Positions 1 through 8,770 are shown, numbered from the stretch's first letter. The stretch: 47,573 bases of DNA from Azospirillum sp. SYSU D00513 (GCF_017356015.1 NZ_JAFIQV010000043.1:1-47573); one strand, 5' to 3'. Notes: a model not told the origin generated them from the sequence alone. Made by a program: numbers and translations.

Positions 1-115
1 TCCACGCTTCCTCCCCACGGTCGGTCGCCCTTCCGCAGTTGCGCTTCACTTCGCTCGCCGTGATCAGCTTACGATGGGACTTCCACCCATAAGAGAACGC
101 CCATGCTGGGCGCAC
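1..115 (-). mobile_element. Group II intron, 5' end only (probably class C)
   Basis: Read on the minus strand from base 115, the sequence opens with GTGCGCCCAGC, the GUGYG-type start of bacterial group II introns. Two small hairpins follow: CGCCCA-GCA-TGGGCG (98-112) and an ATGGG/CCCAT stem closing a TGGAAGT loop, which resembles the early domain I of these introns. The start lies two bases past the end of the dctM terminator and its T-run (117-153). Class C introns typically insert just behind intrinsic terminators, so position and sequence agree. The catalytic core, any reverse transcriptase and the 3' end lie outside the window. The identification rests on remembered consensus, not on a covariance search. 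Confidence 0.7.
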
Positions 116-116
116 C

Positions 117-153
117 ATGAGAAAACCCCCGCCCCGGTTTCACGGGACGGGGG
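117..153 (-). terminator. Intrinsic terminator of the TRAP (dctM) operon
   Basis: On the minus strand an 11-bp GC stem (126-136 with 143-153, one G-T pair) closes a 6-base loop and is followed by TTTTCTC. It lies 33 bases behind the dctM stop codon. The group II intron boundary is immediately downstream. Confidence 0.8.
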
Positions 154-185
154 CTCCTGAACCCTCGCGATTGCGCGCCGCCGGC

Positions 186-1469
186 TTACCGGGCGGTGAA
201 CCAGGCGAGCGGGACCATGACGATGTCGGGGAACAGCACCAGCAGGAACAGCACGATGGTCTGGGCCAGCAGGAAGGGCCCGACGCCCTTCATCAGGTTG
301 GACATGGACATGCGTCCGACGCCGCAGACCACGTTCAGCACCGTGCCGACCGGCGGGGTGATCAGGCCGATGGCGTTGTTCATGATGAACAGCACGCCGA
401 AATAGACCGGATCGATGCCCGCCTGCTTCACGATCGGCATCAGCACCGGCACCATCAGCAGGATGGTCGGGGCGAAGTCCAGCGCGGTGCCGACGATCAG
501 CACGATCACCATCAGCGCCAGCATCAGCAGCAGCCGGTTGTCCATGATCGGGGCCAGCAGTTCGGCGAGCTGCGCCGGAATGTTCGACGCCGTGATCAGC
601 CAGGCCGAGATGCCCGCCGCCGCCACCAGGAACATGACCACCGCCGTCGTCTTCGCCGCCGCCAGCATCAGTCCGTAGAGGTCGGAGAGCTTCATCTCGC
701 GGTAGATCACCAGCCCGACGAACATCGAATAGACCGCCGCGACCACCGCCGCTTCCGTCGGAGTGAAGATGCCGACCTTCAGCCCGCCGATGATCACCAC
801 TGGCAGAAGCAGCGCCCAGAAGGCCTCGCCGGTCAGGCGCAGGCGCTGCTTCAGCGGCACCTTGGGCGGCATGGTCAGGATCTCGCGCCGCGCCAGCCAC
901 CACCAGGTGCCGAGCAGAGCCACGCCCATCAGGATGCCCGGCACGATGCCCGCCAGGAACAGCTTGGTGATGGAGACCTGCCCGGCGACGCCGAAGAGGA
1001 TCATGCCAATGGACGGCGGAATGACCGGCGCGATGATGCCGCCGGCCGCGATCAGGCCGCCGGACCGGTGGATGTCGTAGCCGGCCTGCCGCATCATCGG
1101 CAGGAGGATGGAGGCGAGCGCCGCCGTGTCGGCGACCGCCGAGCCGGAAAGCGAAGCCATGACGATGGCGGCGAAGACCGCGACATAGCCGAGGCCGCCG
1201 CGCATGTGGCCGACCCAGGCCAGCGCCATGGCGATGATGCGCCGGGACATGCCGCCGGCGTTCATGAACTCGCCGGCCAGCATGAAGAAGGGCACGGCGA
1301 GCAGCGGGAAGCTGTTGGCGCCGTCCCACATGTTCTGCACGACGATCTGGGCGTCGAGCATGTTCATGTGGGCCATCAGGGCGAGGCCGGAGACGATCAG
1401 GGCGAAGGAGACGGGCAGGCCCAGCGCCATGACGCCGAGCAGGCTGCCCACGAAGATGAAGATGGTCAC
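186..1469 (-). CDS. dctM: TRAP transporter large permease (DctM family)
   Basis: 427 aa, the usual DctM length, with about a dozen hydrophobic segments. This is the ion-coupled channel subunit of a tripartite ATP-independent periplasmic transporter in the inner membrane. Family motifs are visible: SLSGSAVADTAA near residues 105-117, PPSIGMILFG near 150, TPTEAAVVAA near 230 and ITPPVGTVLN near 375. The start is GTG at 1469. It overlaps the dctQ stop as GTGA, so the two are translationally coupled. The substrate is not visible from the permease. The linked DenD-like and FAD dehydrogenases suggest a sugar acid or hydroxy acid (inference). Confidence 0.95.
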   Translation of the reverse strand: MTIFIFVGSLLGVMALGLPVSFALIVSGLALMAHMNMLDAQIVVQNMWDGANSFPLLAVPFFMLAGEFMNAGGMSRRIIAMALAWVGHMRGGLGYVAVFAAIVMASLSGSAVADTAALASILLPMMRQAGYDIHRSGGLIAAGGIIAPVIPPSIGMILFGVAGQVSITKLFLAGIVPGILMGVALLGTWWWLARREILTMPPKVPLKQRLRLTGEAFWALLLPVVIIGGLKVGIFTPTEAAVVAAVYSMFVGLVIYREMKLSDLYGLMLAAAKTTAVVMFLVAAAGISAWLITASNIPAQLAELLAPIMDNRLLLMLALMVIVLIVGTALDFAPTILLMVPVLMPIVKQAGIDPVYFGVLFIMNNAIGLITPPVGTVLNVVCGVGRMSMSNLMKGVGPFLLAQTIVLFLLVLFPDIVMVPLAWFTAR

Positions 1470-2008
1470 GGCGCGGTGCCCTTCAGCGTGTTCGGGTTGA
1501 CTTCGTGCATGCCCTCTTCCTCGACCTGGATCAGCTCATCCTCGGTCACGCGGCCGAGCGCCAGGCGGACGAGGTTCAGGATGCACATGATCCCGATCAC
1601 GATGCCGGTGAGATAGGTGATGCCGTAAACCCAGATCATGGAGATCTCGGACACCGGCGCGTAGTTGGTCGCGTTCAGGTCGTGCTGCAGCAGCGTGCCG
1701 TAGAAGATGTACCAGCAGCAGACCAGCATGATGACCTGGTTGATCGCCCAGCAGACCTTCTTGCCCGCGCGCGGCAGCAGCCGCACCAGCGCGTCCACGC
1801 CGAGGTGCGAACCCTCGCGGAAGGCCACGATCGCGCCGATGAAGGTCAGCCACACGAACATGAAGCGCGGCAGCTCTTCCGAGATGTCGATGCCGCTGTT
1901 GAAGAAGGCGCGCAGCACGACGTTGCCGAACACCATGACCAGCATGACCGAGATGCACAGGACCAGCACCGCGTCACACAGCTTGAAGAACCAATCCACG
2001 ATTTTCAT
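1466..2008 (-). CDS. dctQ: TRAP transporter small permease (DctQ family)
   Basis: 180 aa with four predicted membrane helices, the standard DctQ architecture. It forms the membrane complex with DctM. The central stretch ELPRFMFVWLTFIGA (around residue 45) and the following FREGSHLGVDAL are typical of the family. An AAGGAG box lies 6 bases before the ATG. The gene follows gntR after 109 bases and overlaps dctM by 4 bases. The C-terminal tail of about 30 residues is acidic and probably cytoplasmic. Confidence 0.94.
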   Translation of the reverse strand: MKIVDWFFKLCDAVLVLCISVMLVMVFGNVVLRAFFNSGIDISEELPRFMFVWLTFIGAIVAFREGSHLGVDALVRLLPRAGKKVCWAINQVIMLVCCWYIFYGTLLQHDLNATNYAPVSEISMIWVYGITYLTGIVIGIMCILNLVRLALGRVTEDELIQVEEEGMHEVNPNTLKGTAP

Positions 2009-2117
2009 AGCGCACTCCTTCCCGCGCCGGTCCGTTCCCGCGCGCCGCGCGGATCGTCCGGTCGGCGGATTCCGTCACCCGTCCGGCCCCTGGGGGCCCT
2101 GTTCCGACGTTCCGTCG

Positions 2118-2855
2118 TCATTGCTGCGTCCCCTGGCCGCCGCCTTCCGACAGCAGCATCATCGCCCGGCCGAGATTGGCCTGCGCCAGGGTCAGCAGAT
2201 GGTGCATGGCCCGGCGCGCCCCTTCGGGATCGCGCCGGGCGATGGCCTCGGCGATGTGCCGATGCTCCTCGATGTTCTGGATGTAGCCGGTCTCGTAATG
2301 GATCGAGATCCGGAAATTGCTGCGCAGAAGCACCGCGAAGGACTGGAAGAGGCTGATCAGGAGCTGGTTGTGGGAGGCCAGGAACAGCCGCTCGTGGAAC
2401 AGGATGTCCGACGCGATCGCCTTCTCGGCGTCGTGGACGTGGGTCTGCATCAGGTCGCAGGCCTCGAACAGCCGCAGCATCTCCGGGGTCGTCGCGGCGG
2501 TCGCGGCGAGTGCCGCGGCCTCCGGCTCGATGATGCGGCGCACGTCGGTCAACTCGGCCAGAAGCTGCTCGCGGATCGCCGGGTTGGCGAGCGACCAGCT
2601 CAGCACCTCCCGGTCCATCATGTTCCATCGGGTCTTGGGCTCCACGATGGTGCCGGCCCGGCGCTCCGTCCGCACGAGGCCCTTGGCGGCCAGCACCTTG
2701 ACGGCCTCGCGCACGGCGTTGCGCCCGACGCGCAGCCGGCCCACCAACTCCGTCTCGGTCGGCAGCGCCTCCCCCGGGGCGTGGACGCCCGAGACGATCC
2801 ACTGCCCCACGGTCAGGATGACGCTCTCCACCCGGCTCATGCCTTCCTCGGACAC
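2118..2855 (-). CDS. GntR/FadR-family regulator (FCD domain)
   Basis: 245 aa. An N-terminal winged helix (residues about 8-75; LPTETELVGRLRVGRNAVREAV is the recognition region, shown here only as its general pattern of GntR type) is followed by an all-helical FCD domain. The FCD metal/ligand histidines are in DILFHERLF, EEHRHIAEAI and AMHHLL. It sits between dctP and dctQ in the same orientation, so it probably controls this TRAP operon in response to its substrate. Start choice: GTG at 2855 has AGAGGA 8 bases upstream. An in-frame ATG at 2840 with GAGGA 4 bases upstream is an alternative. Confidence 0.9.
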   Translation of the reverse strand: MSEEGMSRVESVILTVGQWIVSGVHAPGEALPTETELVGRLRVGRNAVREAVKVLAAKGLVRTERRAGTIVEPKTRWNMMDREVLSWSLANPAIREQLLAELTDVRRIIEPEAAALAATAATTPEMLRLFEACDLMQTHVHDAEKAIASDILFHERLFLASHNQLLISLFQSFAVLLRSNFRISIHYETGYIQNIEEHRHIAEAIARRDPEGARRAMHHLLTLAQANLGRAMMLLSEGGGQGTQQ

Positions 2856-2909
2856 CGCGATTGTCCTCTCACCCGATCATCCGTGACAATGGTGGGAGTA
2901 TAGCGGCTT

Positions 2910-2924
2910 TTTCATCCCATGAAA
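2910..2924. promoter_or_regulatory. Candidate operator upstream of gntR
   Basis: TTTCATcccATGAAA is a perfect 6-bp inverted repeat with a 3-base spacer, 55 bases upstream of the gntR start and downstream of the dctP terminator. Its size and position suit a dimeric repressor site. No binding evidence exists, and short AT-containing palindromes can arise by chance. Confidence 0.35.
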
Positions 2925-3070
2925 GCGGGTTTATCGTCCTCTCAAACAATCAGAAGGGTGAGCATCTAAAAGGCGGGGGATCGAATTGAGGCGCCTGGAC
3001 GGGGTTTTGCGTCGGCACCCCGCCCTGGCCCGCAGCCATCCGGCGTGCGCCACCGCCACGGGCACACTCA

Positions 3071-3104
3071 CGAACGAAGAAGGGCGGCGGAATTTCCGCC
3101 GCCC
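3071..3104 (-). terminator. Intrinsic terminator behind dctP
   Basis: A 9-bp GC stem, GGGCGGCGG (3082-3090) with CCGCCGCCC (3096-3104), has a 5-base loop and is followed on the minus strand by TTCTTCGTT. It is 31 bases behind the dctP stop. Partial termination here would make the binding protein more abundant than gntR-dctQM, which is common in transporter operons. Confidence 0.75.
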
Positions 3105-3135
3105 CCTCCGGATGCGAAACCCGTTCCGGCAGCGG

Positions 3136-4167
3136 TTACTGCTTGCGGATCGCGGCCAGCGTGGCGAGCATCTTGTCCACGGTCTCGCGGCCGATGCTGT
3201 CGGCGTGCTTCTCGTAGACTGCCTTGGCCTGCTCGCGCATGCGGGCCTGCTCGGCCGGGGTCAGCTCGTTGACCTCCATGCCCTCCGCCTTCAGCTTGGC
3301 GAGCGACTCGTCCGACTTGGCGCGCAGGACGCGGCGCTGCTCATCACGGCCCTGGATGGCGCATTCCTGGACGATCTGGCGCTCCTCGGGGGAGTAGCTG
3401 TCCCAGATCTTCTTCGAGAAGAGCGCCATGAAGGGCGTGTAGGCGTGCTGCGTCACCGACAGGTACTTCTGCACCTCGTAGTACTTGGAGGTGTCGATGG
3501 TGACGAAGGGGTTTTCCTGGCCGTCGATGGCCCGGGTCTCCAGCGCGGTGAAGACCTCGCCGAAGGCCATCGGCACGGCGTTGGCGCCCATGTTCTTGAA
3601 GGTGTCGAGGAAGATGTTGTTCTGCATCACGCGCATCTTCACGCCGCTGAAGTCCTCCCACTTGGTGATGGGACGGCGCGAGTTGGTCGCGTTGCGGAAG
3701 CCGTTCTCCCAGTAGGCGAGGTTCACGAGACCCAGCGCCGGCATCTTGTCGGAGATGTACTTGCCGAACTCACCGTCGAGGACCGCGTCGGCCTCCTTGG
3801 CGTTGGCGAAGAGGAACGGCAGGTCGAACACGCCGAGGTCGGGGAGGATGCCGACGAGCGGCGAGGTCGAGGTGATGACCATGTCCAGCGTGCCGCCGCG
3901 CAGGGCCTGCGTCGCCTGGAGGTCGCCGCCGAGCGCGCCGCCGTAGAAGCCCAGAACCTTGATCTTGCCGCCGGACTTCTCCGCGGCACAGGCCGCCATC
4001 TTGTTGACGCCGTTGCCGGCCGGGTGGTCCTGGTTGACGCCGTTGGAGACGCGGATGGTGCGCTCCTGGATGGCGGCGTGCGCCGGCATCACGGCCGACA
4101 GGCCGATGCCGGCGATGGTCACCAGGGCGGCCAGCGCCTTTTTCGTCACGTTCGCGCGCTTCTTCAT
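3136..4167 (-). CDS. dctP: TRAP transporter periplasmic binding protein (DctP family)
   Basis: 343 aa. It starts with a classic signal peptide (MKKRANVTKK, a hydrophobic core, then cleavage after AHA near residue 31), which fixes the start at 4167. GGGGGAAA lies just upstream. The in-frame extension to 4272 has no signal-like features. Mature-protein motifs match DctP/TAXI-type solute receptors: GFRNATNSRRPI, VKMRVMQN (the conserved Arg that binds a substrate carboxylate) and ALETRAIDGQENP. It delivers the ligand to DctQM. The ligand is probably an organic or sugar acid, given the conserved Arg and the catabolic neighbours. Confidence 0.93.
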   Translation of the reverse strand: MKKRANVTKKALAALVTIAGIGLSAVMPAHAAIQERTIRVSNGVNQDHPAGNGVNKMAACAAEKSGGKIKVLGFYGGALGGDLQATQALRGGTLDMVITSTSPLVGILPDLGVFDLPFLFANAKEADAVLDGEFGKYISDKMPALGLVNLAYWENGFRNATNSRRPITKWEDFSGVKMRVMQNNIFLDTFKNMGANAVPMAFGEVFTALETRAIDGQENPFVTIDTSKYYEVQKYLSVTQHAYTPFMALFSKKIWDSYSPEERQIVQECAIQGRDEQRRVLRAKSDESLAKLKAEGMEVNELTPAEQARMREQAKAVYEKHADSIGRETVDKMLATLAAIRKQ

Positions 4168-4274
4168 GAGAGTTTCCCCCAATTTGGTTCGAGAGTTTCG
4201 TGTTGACCGCGTCACGGCTGGGCTGCGGCGGGTTCGGCTGCGGCGGAGGGCGGACGCCCCCAAGGAGCGCATCG

Positions 4275-4285
4275 CTGACCGTCAG
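4275..4285. promoter_or_regulatory. Candidate operator in the dctP/gntR divergent region
   Basis: CTGAC-C-GTCAG is a perfect 5-bp inverted repeat within the 256-base divergent gap between dctP (minus) and the second gntR (plus). The core resembles FCD-GntR sites of the GTC-n-GAC kind. The whole gap (4168-4423) holds no gene that I can support. Confidence 0.3.
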
Positions 4286-4423
4286 TTGGCGCAACAATAG
4301 CCGATTGACTTCGCTTCGCCAATAACCTTTCATACAGACACGCACCGACCTGACTGATAGGTTTCCCTCATGCCGCCGGTTCCCGGGGACAGCGCCCACG
4401 CCGACAGCGGCGGGGGAACGGAC

Positions 4424-5200
4424 ATGGACGCGGGCTCTCCCTCCCCGGGACGGACGGCCCCGGCCGGGGCGCAGGCCGCAACGCATGCCGGGGCGCATGC
4501 CGGGGCGCAGAAGGGTGACGGGGTCGTTTCGCGGATCATGCAGGCGCTGATCGAACACATCCGGTCCAACGGCCTGCGGGCCGGCGACGGGCTGCCGGGG
4601 GAGACCGCCTTCGCCCAGACGCTCGGGGCCTCGCGCCCCAGCGTGCGGGAGGCCTTCCGCTCCCTCGGCTCGCTCGGGATCATCGACATCGGCAACGGCC
4701 GGCGCGCGCGCGTGTCCTCGATCAACGACGACGTGCTGGGGCTGATGCTCGACCACGCCGTCCACTGCAACCAGATCTCGGTCCAGCAGGTCTTCGACTT
4801 CCGCCGCACGATCGAGATCCGGACCGCCGGGCTGGCCGCACTCCGCCGCACGGCAAGCCAGTCCACGGACATCCTGGCGCTCACCGCGGCGATGCGGGCC
4901 GATTTCGACCGGCCGGAGCGGATGATGGAGCATGACGTGGCCTTCCACACGGCCATCGCGCGCGCCTCCTGCAACCCGATGTTCGGGCTGATGGTCGGCT
5001 CGCTGGAACCGGTGGTGCGCCAGGTCTGGCCCCTGACCTGGGGCTGCCGCCGCACGGACGAACAGCGCTTCGACCAGATCCGCATCCACGAGGCGGTGGC
5101 GCAGGCGATCTCGGCGCAGAACGCGGCCGCCGCCGAACGCGCGATGACCGACCATTTCGACAACACCATCTTCGTCCTGGCCTCCGCGGGCATGACCTGA
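4424..5200 (+). CDS. GntR/FadR-family regulator (FCD domain)
   Basis: 258 aa from ATG 4424, which has GGGGGAA 6 bases upstream. An earlier ATG at 4370 lacks a ribosome site and would only add 18 low-complexity residues. Even the chosen N-terminus is low-complexity: a 12-base tandem repeat (4482-4505) encodes AHAGAHAG. The wHTH (about 35-100; ETAFAQTLGASRPSVREA) and FCD helices (metal ligands in EHDVAFHTAI, IRIHEAVAQA and TDHFDN) are clear. It leads the plus-strand catabolic genes and diverges from dctP, so it probably regulates one or both arms. It is a different subtype from the FCD regulator at 2118-2855. Confidence 0.88.
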   Translation: MDAGSPSPGRTAPAGAQAATHAGAHAGAQKGDGVVSRIMQALIEHIRSNGLRAGDGLPGETAFAQTLGASRPSVREAFRSLGSLGIIDIGNGRRARVSSINDDVLGLMLDHAVHCNQISVQQVFDFRRTIEIRTAGLAALRRTASQSTDILALTAAMRADFDRPERMMEHDVAFHTAIARASCNPMFGLMVGSLEPVVRQVWPLTWGCRRTDEQRFDQIRIHEAVAQAISAQNAAAAERAMTDHFDNTIFVLASAGMT

Positions 5201-5256
5201 GACGGACTCGACGCTGCACCGTTTGACCTTTGTTTTTGAATCGAATGGAGTTCGTG

Positions 5257-6666
5257 ATGCCTGATGGTCTTCTGGAGCGCCCGGCGGCGCCGGTGGTGGC
5301 CGGTCTTCTCGCCGAACTGAAGGCGCTGCTCGGGGATCGTGCCGTGACGTCGCAGGCGGTGCGCGAGCATCACAGCCGCGGCGAAGGGCTGGCAGACGCC
5401 GTCCTGCCGGACATCGTCGTCTATCCCGAGACGAACGAGGAGGTCGCGGCGGTCGCGCGCCTGTGCAGCGCGTCCCGCGTGCCGATCGTGCCGTTCGGCG
5501 CCGGCTCCTCGCTCGAGGGGCATGTGGTGCCGCTCGCCGGCGGCGTCACCATCGACATGACCAACATGAACCGGGTGCTGGAGGTCAACGCGGACTCGCT
5601 CGACTGCCGCGTCCAGGCGGGCGTGACGCGCGAGCAGCTCAACACGGAGATCCGCGCGACCGGCCTGTTCTTCCCCATCGACCCCGGCGCCAACGCGTCC
5701 ATCGGCGGCATGTCGGCGACGCGCGCCAGCGGCACGAACGCCGTGCGCTACGGCACGATGCGCGACAACGTCATGGGGCTGACGGTGGTCACGCCCGACG
5801 GGCGCATCGTCCGCACCGGCGGGCGCGCCCGCAAATCCTCCTCCGGCTACGACCTGACCCGCCTCTATGTCGGCAGCGAGGGCACGCTCGGCATCATCAC
5901 GGAGATCCAGCTGCGCCTCTACGGCCTGCCGGAACAGATCACGGCGGCGGTGTGCCAGTTCCCCGACCTGACGAGCGCGGTCAACACGGTGGTCGCGGCG
6001 ATGCAGATGAGCATCCCCATGGCCCGCATCGAGCTGCTGGACGACATGCAGATGCGCGCCTGCATCCGTCACTCCAAGCTGGAGGGCTATGCCGAGACGC
6101 CGACGCTGTTCCTGGAGTTCCACGGCTCCCCCGCCGCGGTGGCCGAGCAGATGGAGATGATGCAGGCCATCTCCGACGAGCATGGCGGCAGCGCCTACAT
6201 CCACGCCACCCGGCCGGAGGACCGCACCCGGCTGTGGAAGGCCCGGCACGAGGTCTATTTCGCCTGCATGGCGCTGGTGCCGGGCAAGCGCGCCATGGCG
6301 ACGGACGCCTGCGTGCCGATCTCGGAACTCGCCGCCTGCATCCTGGAGACCCACGCCGACGTGGCGCAGACCGGACTGGTCGCGCCCATCGTCGGCCATG
6401 TCGGCGACGGCAACTTCCACCTCAGCATCCTGTTCGACCCGAACGACCCGGACGAGTGCGCGCGCGCCGACGCGCTGTCGAAGAGGGTCAGCCTGCGCGC
6501 CATCCGCATGGGCGGCACCTGCACCGGCGAGCATGGCGTCGGCTTCCACAAGCTGGACGCCATGGAGGTCGAGCATGGCGAGGCCGTGAACCTCATGCGC
6601 GACATCAAGCGCGCGCTCGACCCCCACAACATCATGAACCCCGGCAAGACGGTGCGGCTGGCCTGA
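5257..6666 (+). CDS. FAD-linked D-2-hydroxyacid dehydrogenase (GlcD/D-lactate dehydrogenase type)
   Basis: 469 aa. GGAG 6 bases ahead supports ATG 5257 over the TTG/ATG codons at 5230 and 5245. The N-terminal PCMH-type FAD domain carries VPFGAGSSLEGH and IDPGANASIGGM followed by TRASGTNAVRYG. The C-terminal cap has HVGDGNFHLS and GGTCTGEHGVG, whose His residues bind metal or substrate in this family. The reaction is oxidation of a D-2-hydroxy acid to a 2-keto acid with electrons passed to the respiratory chain. Candidate substrates are D-lactate, glycolate or a sugar-acid intermediate; the sequence does not separate these. It is 64 bases ahead of the DenD-like gene. Confidence 0.9.
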   Translation: MPDGLLERPAAPVVAGLLAELKALLGDRAVTSQAVREHHSRGEGLADAVLPDIVVYPETNEEVAAVARLCSASRVPIVPFGAGSSLEGHVVPLAGGVTIDMTNMNRVLEVNADSLDCRVQAGVTREQLNTEIRATGLFFPIDPGANASIGGMSATRASGTNAVRYGTMRDNVMGLTVVTPDGRIVRTGGRARKSSSGYDLTRLYVGSEGTLGIITEIQLRLYGLPEQITAAVCQFPDLTSAVNTVVAAMQMSIPMARIELLDDMQMRACIRHSKLEGYAETPTLFLEFHGSPAAVAEQMEMMQAISDEHGGSAYIHATRPEDRTRLWKARHEVYFACMALVPGKRAMATDACVPISELAACILETHADVAQTGLVAPIVGHVGDGNFHLSILFDPNDPDECARADALSKRVSLRAIRMGGTCTGEHGVGFHKLDAMEVEHGEAVNLMRDIKRALDPHNIMNPGKTVRLA

Positions 6667-6730
6667 CCCGGCGCCTTCGCCCCGTCCATAAACCGCGTCC
6701 CGCGCGCAAGAAGAACGGCTTGGAAGAAAC

Positions 6731-7720
6731 ATGCACATCCTGATCATCGGAGCGGCCGGCATGGTCGGCCGCAAGCTGACCGAACGTCTCGCCGCCGACG
6801 GGCGGCTCGGCAACGCGGAGGTCTCCGCCCTGACGCTGGTGGACGTCGTCGAGCCGCAGCACCCCGCCGGCTTCACGGGCGAGGTCCGGACCGAGGCGGT
6901 GGACGTCTCGGAGCCGGGCGTCGCCGAGCGTCTGATCGCCGCGCGCCCCGACGCCGTCTTCCACCTCGCCGCCATCGTGTCGGGCGAGGCGGAGGCCGAT
7001 TTCGACAAGGGCTACCGCATCAACCTGGACGGCACGCGCTTCCTGTTCGACGCCATCCGGCTGGAAGGCATGAAGGCGCCCTACAAGCCGCGGGTCGTCT
7101 TCACCTCCTCCATCGCGGTGTTCGGAGCCCCCTTCCCGGAGAAGATCGGCGATGAATTCTTCAACACGCCGCTGACCAGCTACGGCACCCAGAAGGCCAT
7201 CGGCGAGCTGCTGCTCTCCGACTATTCGCGGCGCGGCTTCTTCGACGGCATCGGCATCCGCCTGCCGACGATCTGCATCCGCCCCGGCGCGCCGAACAAG
7301 GCGGCCTCGGGCTTCTTCTCCAACATCCTGCGCGAGCCGCTGGTCGGGAAGGAGGCCGTCCTTCCCGTGTCGGAGGATGTCCGGCACTGGCACGCCAGCC
7401 CGCGCGCGGCGGTGGGATTCCTGCTGCACGCCGCCACCATGGATCTAGACCGGCTCGGCTGGCGCCGCAACCTGTCCATGCCCGGCCTGTCCGCCACGGT
7501 CGGCGAGCAGATCGAGGCCTTGCGCCGCGCCGCCGGCGACAAGGCCGTGGCGCTGATCCGGCGCGAGCCCGACCCCTTCATCGCGAAGATGGTCGCGGGC
7601 TGGGCGCGCGACTTCGACGCGAGCCGGGCGGCGTCGCTCGGCTTCACGGCGGAGCGCTCCTTCGACGAGATCATCCGCGTGCACATCGAGGACGAGCTGG
7701 GCGGCAGCCTGCCCGCCTGA
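6731..7720 (+). CDS. denD: D-erythronate dehydrogenase-like NAD-dependent epimerase/dehydratase family protein
   Basis: 329 aa extended short-chain dehydrogenase. The Rossmann motif is GAAGMVG (7-13). The catalytic set is TSS at 125-127, Tyr151 and Lys155 (YGTQK). The overall pattern, including DVRHWHASPRAAVGFLLHA and a conserved C-terminus, matches the DenD family, which oxidises D-erythronate to 2-keto-D-erythronate in the DUF1537-kinase tetronate pathway. The expected kinase, isomerase and aldolase-like partners (denK/otnK, denI, otnC) are absent from this window, so the substrate could be another acid sugar. It lies between the FAD dehydrogenase and an EamA transporter on the same strand. 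Confidence 0.82.
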   Translation: MHILIIGAAGMVGRKLTERLAADGRLGNAEVSALTLVDVVEPQHPAGFTGEVRTEAVDVSEPGVAERLIAARPDAVFHLAAIVSGEAEADFDKGYRINLDGTRFLFDAIRLEGMKAPYKPRVVFTSSIAVFGAPFPEKIGDEFFNTPLTSYGTQKAIGELLLSDYSRRGFFDGIGIRLPTICIRPGAPNKAASGFFSNILREPLVGKEAVLPVSEDVRHWHASPRAAVGFLLHAATMDLDRLGWRRNLSMPGLSATVGEQIEALRRAAGDKAVALIRREPDPFIAKMVAGWARDFDASRAASLGFTAERSFDEIIRVHIEDELGGSLPA

Positions 7721-7803
7721 TCCCGGCCCCATCCGGTGCTGGCGGGCCGCGGCTCCAGCCACGGCCCGCCAGCACCGGTTCCCCTTCCACAGAGCAAAGT
7801 CCC

Positions 7804-8727
7804 ATGACCGCAGCCATCGCTTCCCCGGCCTCCGACAGCCGCGCCGGCATCCTGTTCATGGTGCTGGGCATGTCGCTCTTCACCTTCAACGACGCGCTGG
7901 GCAAGTGGCTGGTCGCCGACTATTCCATCGCCGTGGTGATGGCGGTGCGCAGCCTGTTCGCGGTCGCGATCCTGATGCCCTTCGTCACCCGCCAGGGGCT
8001 GCGCCGGGTGTTCGGCGGCGGCCGCACCGGATTCCACCTGCTGCGCGTCGCCTGCGTGACGGGGGAGATGGGCCTGTTCTATCTCGCGGTGCGACACCTG
8101 CCGCTCGCCAACGTCATGACGATCTACATGGCCGCACCGCTGATGGTGACGGCGCTGTCGGTCGTGCTGCTGCGGGAGAAGGTCGGCTGGCGGCGCTGGG
8201 CCGCCGTTCTGGTCGGCTTCGGCGGAGTGGTGATGGTGCTGAACCCGACCGGCGACTTCGAGCTGATGCCGTCGCTGATCGCGCTGCTCGGCACCTTCGT
8301 CTTCTCGGTGGGTTTGATCACCACCCGGATGCTGCGCGAATCCTCAAGCCTGACGCTCGTCAGCTACCAGACCTTCGGCGCCCTCTTCGCCGGCGGCGTC
8401 GCCCTGCCGGTGGCCTGGACGCCGCCCGCGACCATGACGGACTTCCTGCTGCTGGGACTGCTGGGCGTGGTCGCGCTGAGCGCGCATGTGGCGATGAACC
8501 GCTCGCTCCAGATCAGCCCGGCCGCCGTGGTGGTGCCTTTCCAGTATGTGTCCATCGTCTGGGCGGTGGCGCTCGACCTGCTGGTCTGGGGCACCGCGCC
8601 CACCGCCCGCATGCTGCTGGGTGCCGCCGTGATCATCGGCAGCGGTCTCTTCATCTTCTACCGCGAACAGGCCGTCCAGCAGGGTGCCGCCGCCGAGGCC
8701 GGCGCCAGCCCGAGCCGGGAAACCTGA
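7804..8727 (+). CDS. DMT/EamA-family transporter
   Basis: 307 aa with ten predicted membrane helices arranged as two EamA repeats (about residues 13-145 and 160-290), typical of drug/metabolite exporters. The substrate cannot be read from the sequence. It follows the DenD-like gene after 83 bases. A role in moving a pathway intermediate is possible but is only inferred from position. The N-terminus MTAAIASPASDSRAG is a short soluble lead before helix 1. The C-terminal tail is Ala/Glu-rich and cytoplasmic. Confidence 0.88.
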   Translation: MTAAIASPASDSRAGILFMVLGMSLFTFNDALGKWLVADYSIAVVMAVRSLFAVAILMPFVTRQGLRRVFGGGRTGFHLLRVACVTGEMGLFYLAVRHLPLANVMTIYMAAPLMVTALSVVLLREKVGWRRWAAVLVGFGGVVMVLNPTGDFELMPSLIALLGTFVFSVGLITTRMLRESSSLTLVSYQTFGALFAGGVALPVAWTPPATMTDFLLLGLLGVVALSAHVAMNRSLQISPAAVVVPFQYVSIVWAVALDLLVWGTAPTARMLLGAAVIIGSGLFIFYREQAVQQGAAAEAGASPSRET

Positions 8728-8745
8728 GGGCGGGCATCGCGCAAA

Positions 8746-8770
8746 GGCCGGGCGGCAGGCAAGCCCGGCC
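8746..8770 (+). terminator. Possible terminator behind the EamA gene
   Basis: An 8-bp perfect stem GGCCGGGC/GCCCGGCC with a 9-base loop lies 19 bases after the stop. No T-run follows, so this could be a Rho-assisted or weak terminator. Confidence 0.4.

Noticed and set aside
4482..4505. Tandem 12-base repeat as a mobile or regulatory element
   Set aside because: Only two copies, inside the low-complexity N-terminus of the regulator, encoding AHAG twice; simple slippage explains it.
4330..7008. 892-codon minus-strand open frame
   Set aside because: Antisense to the regulator, FAD dehydrogenase and DenD-like genes; composition is that of a GC-rich shadow frame.
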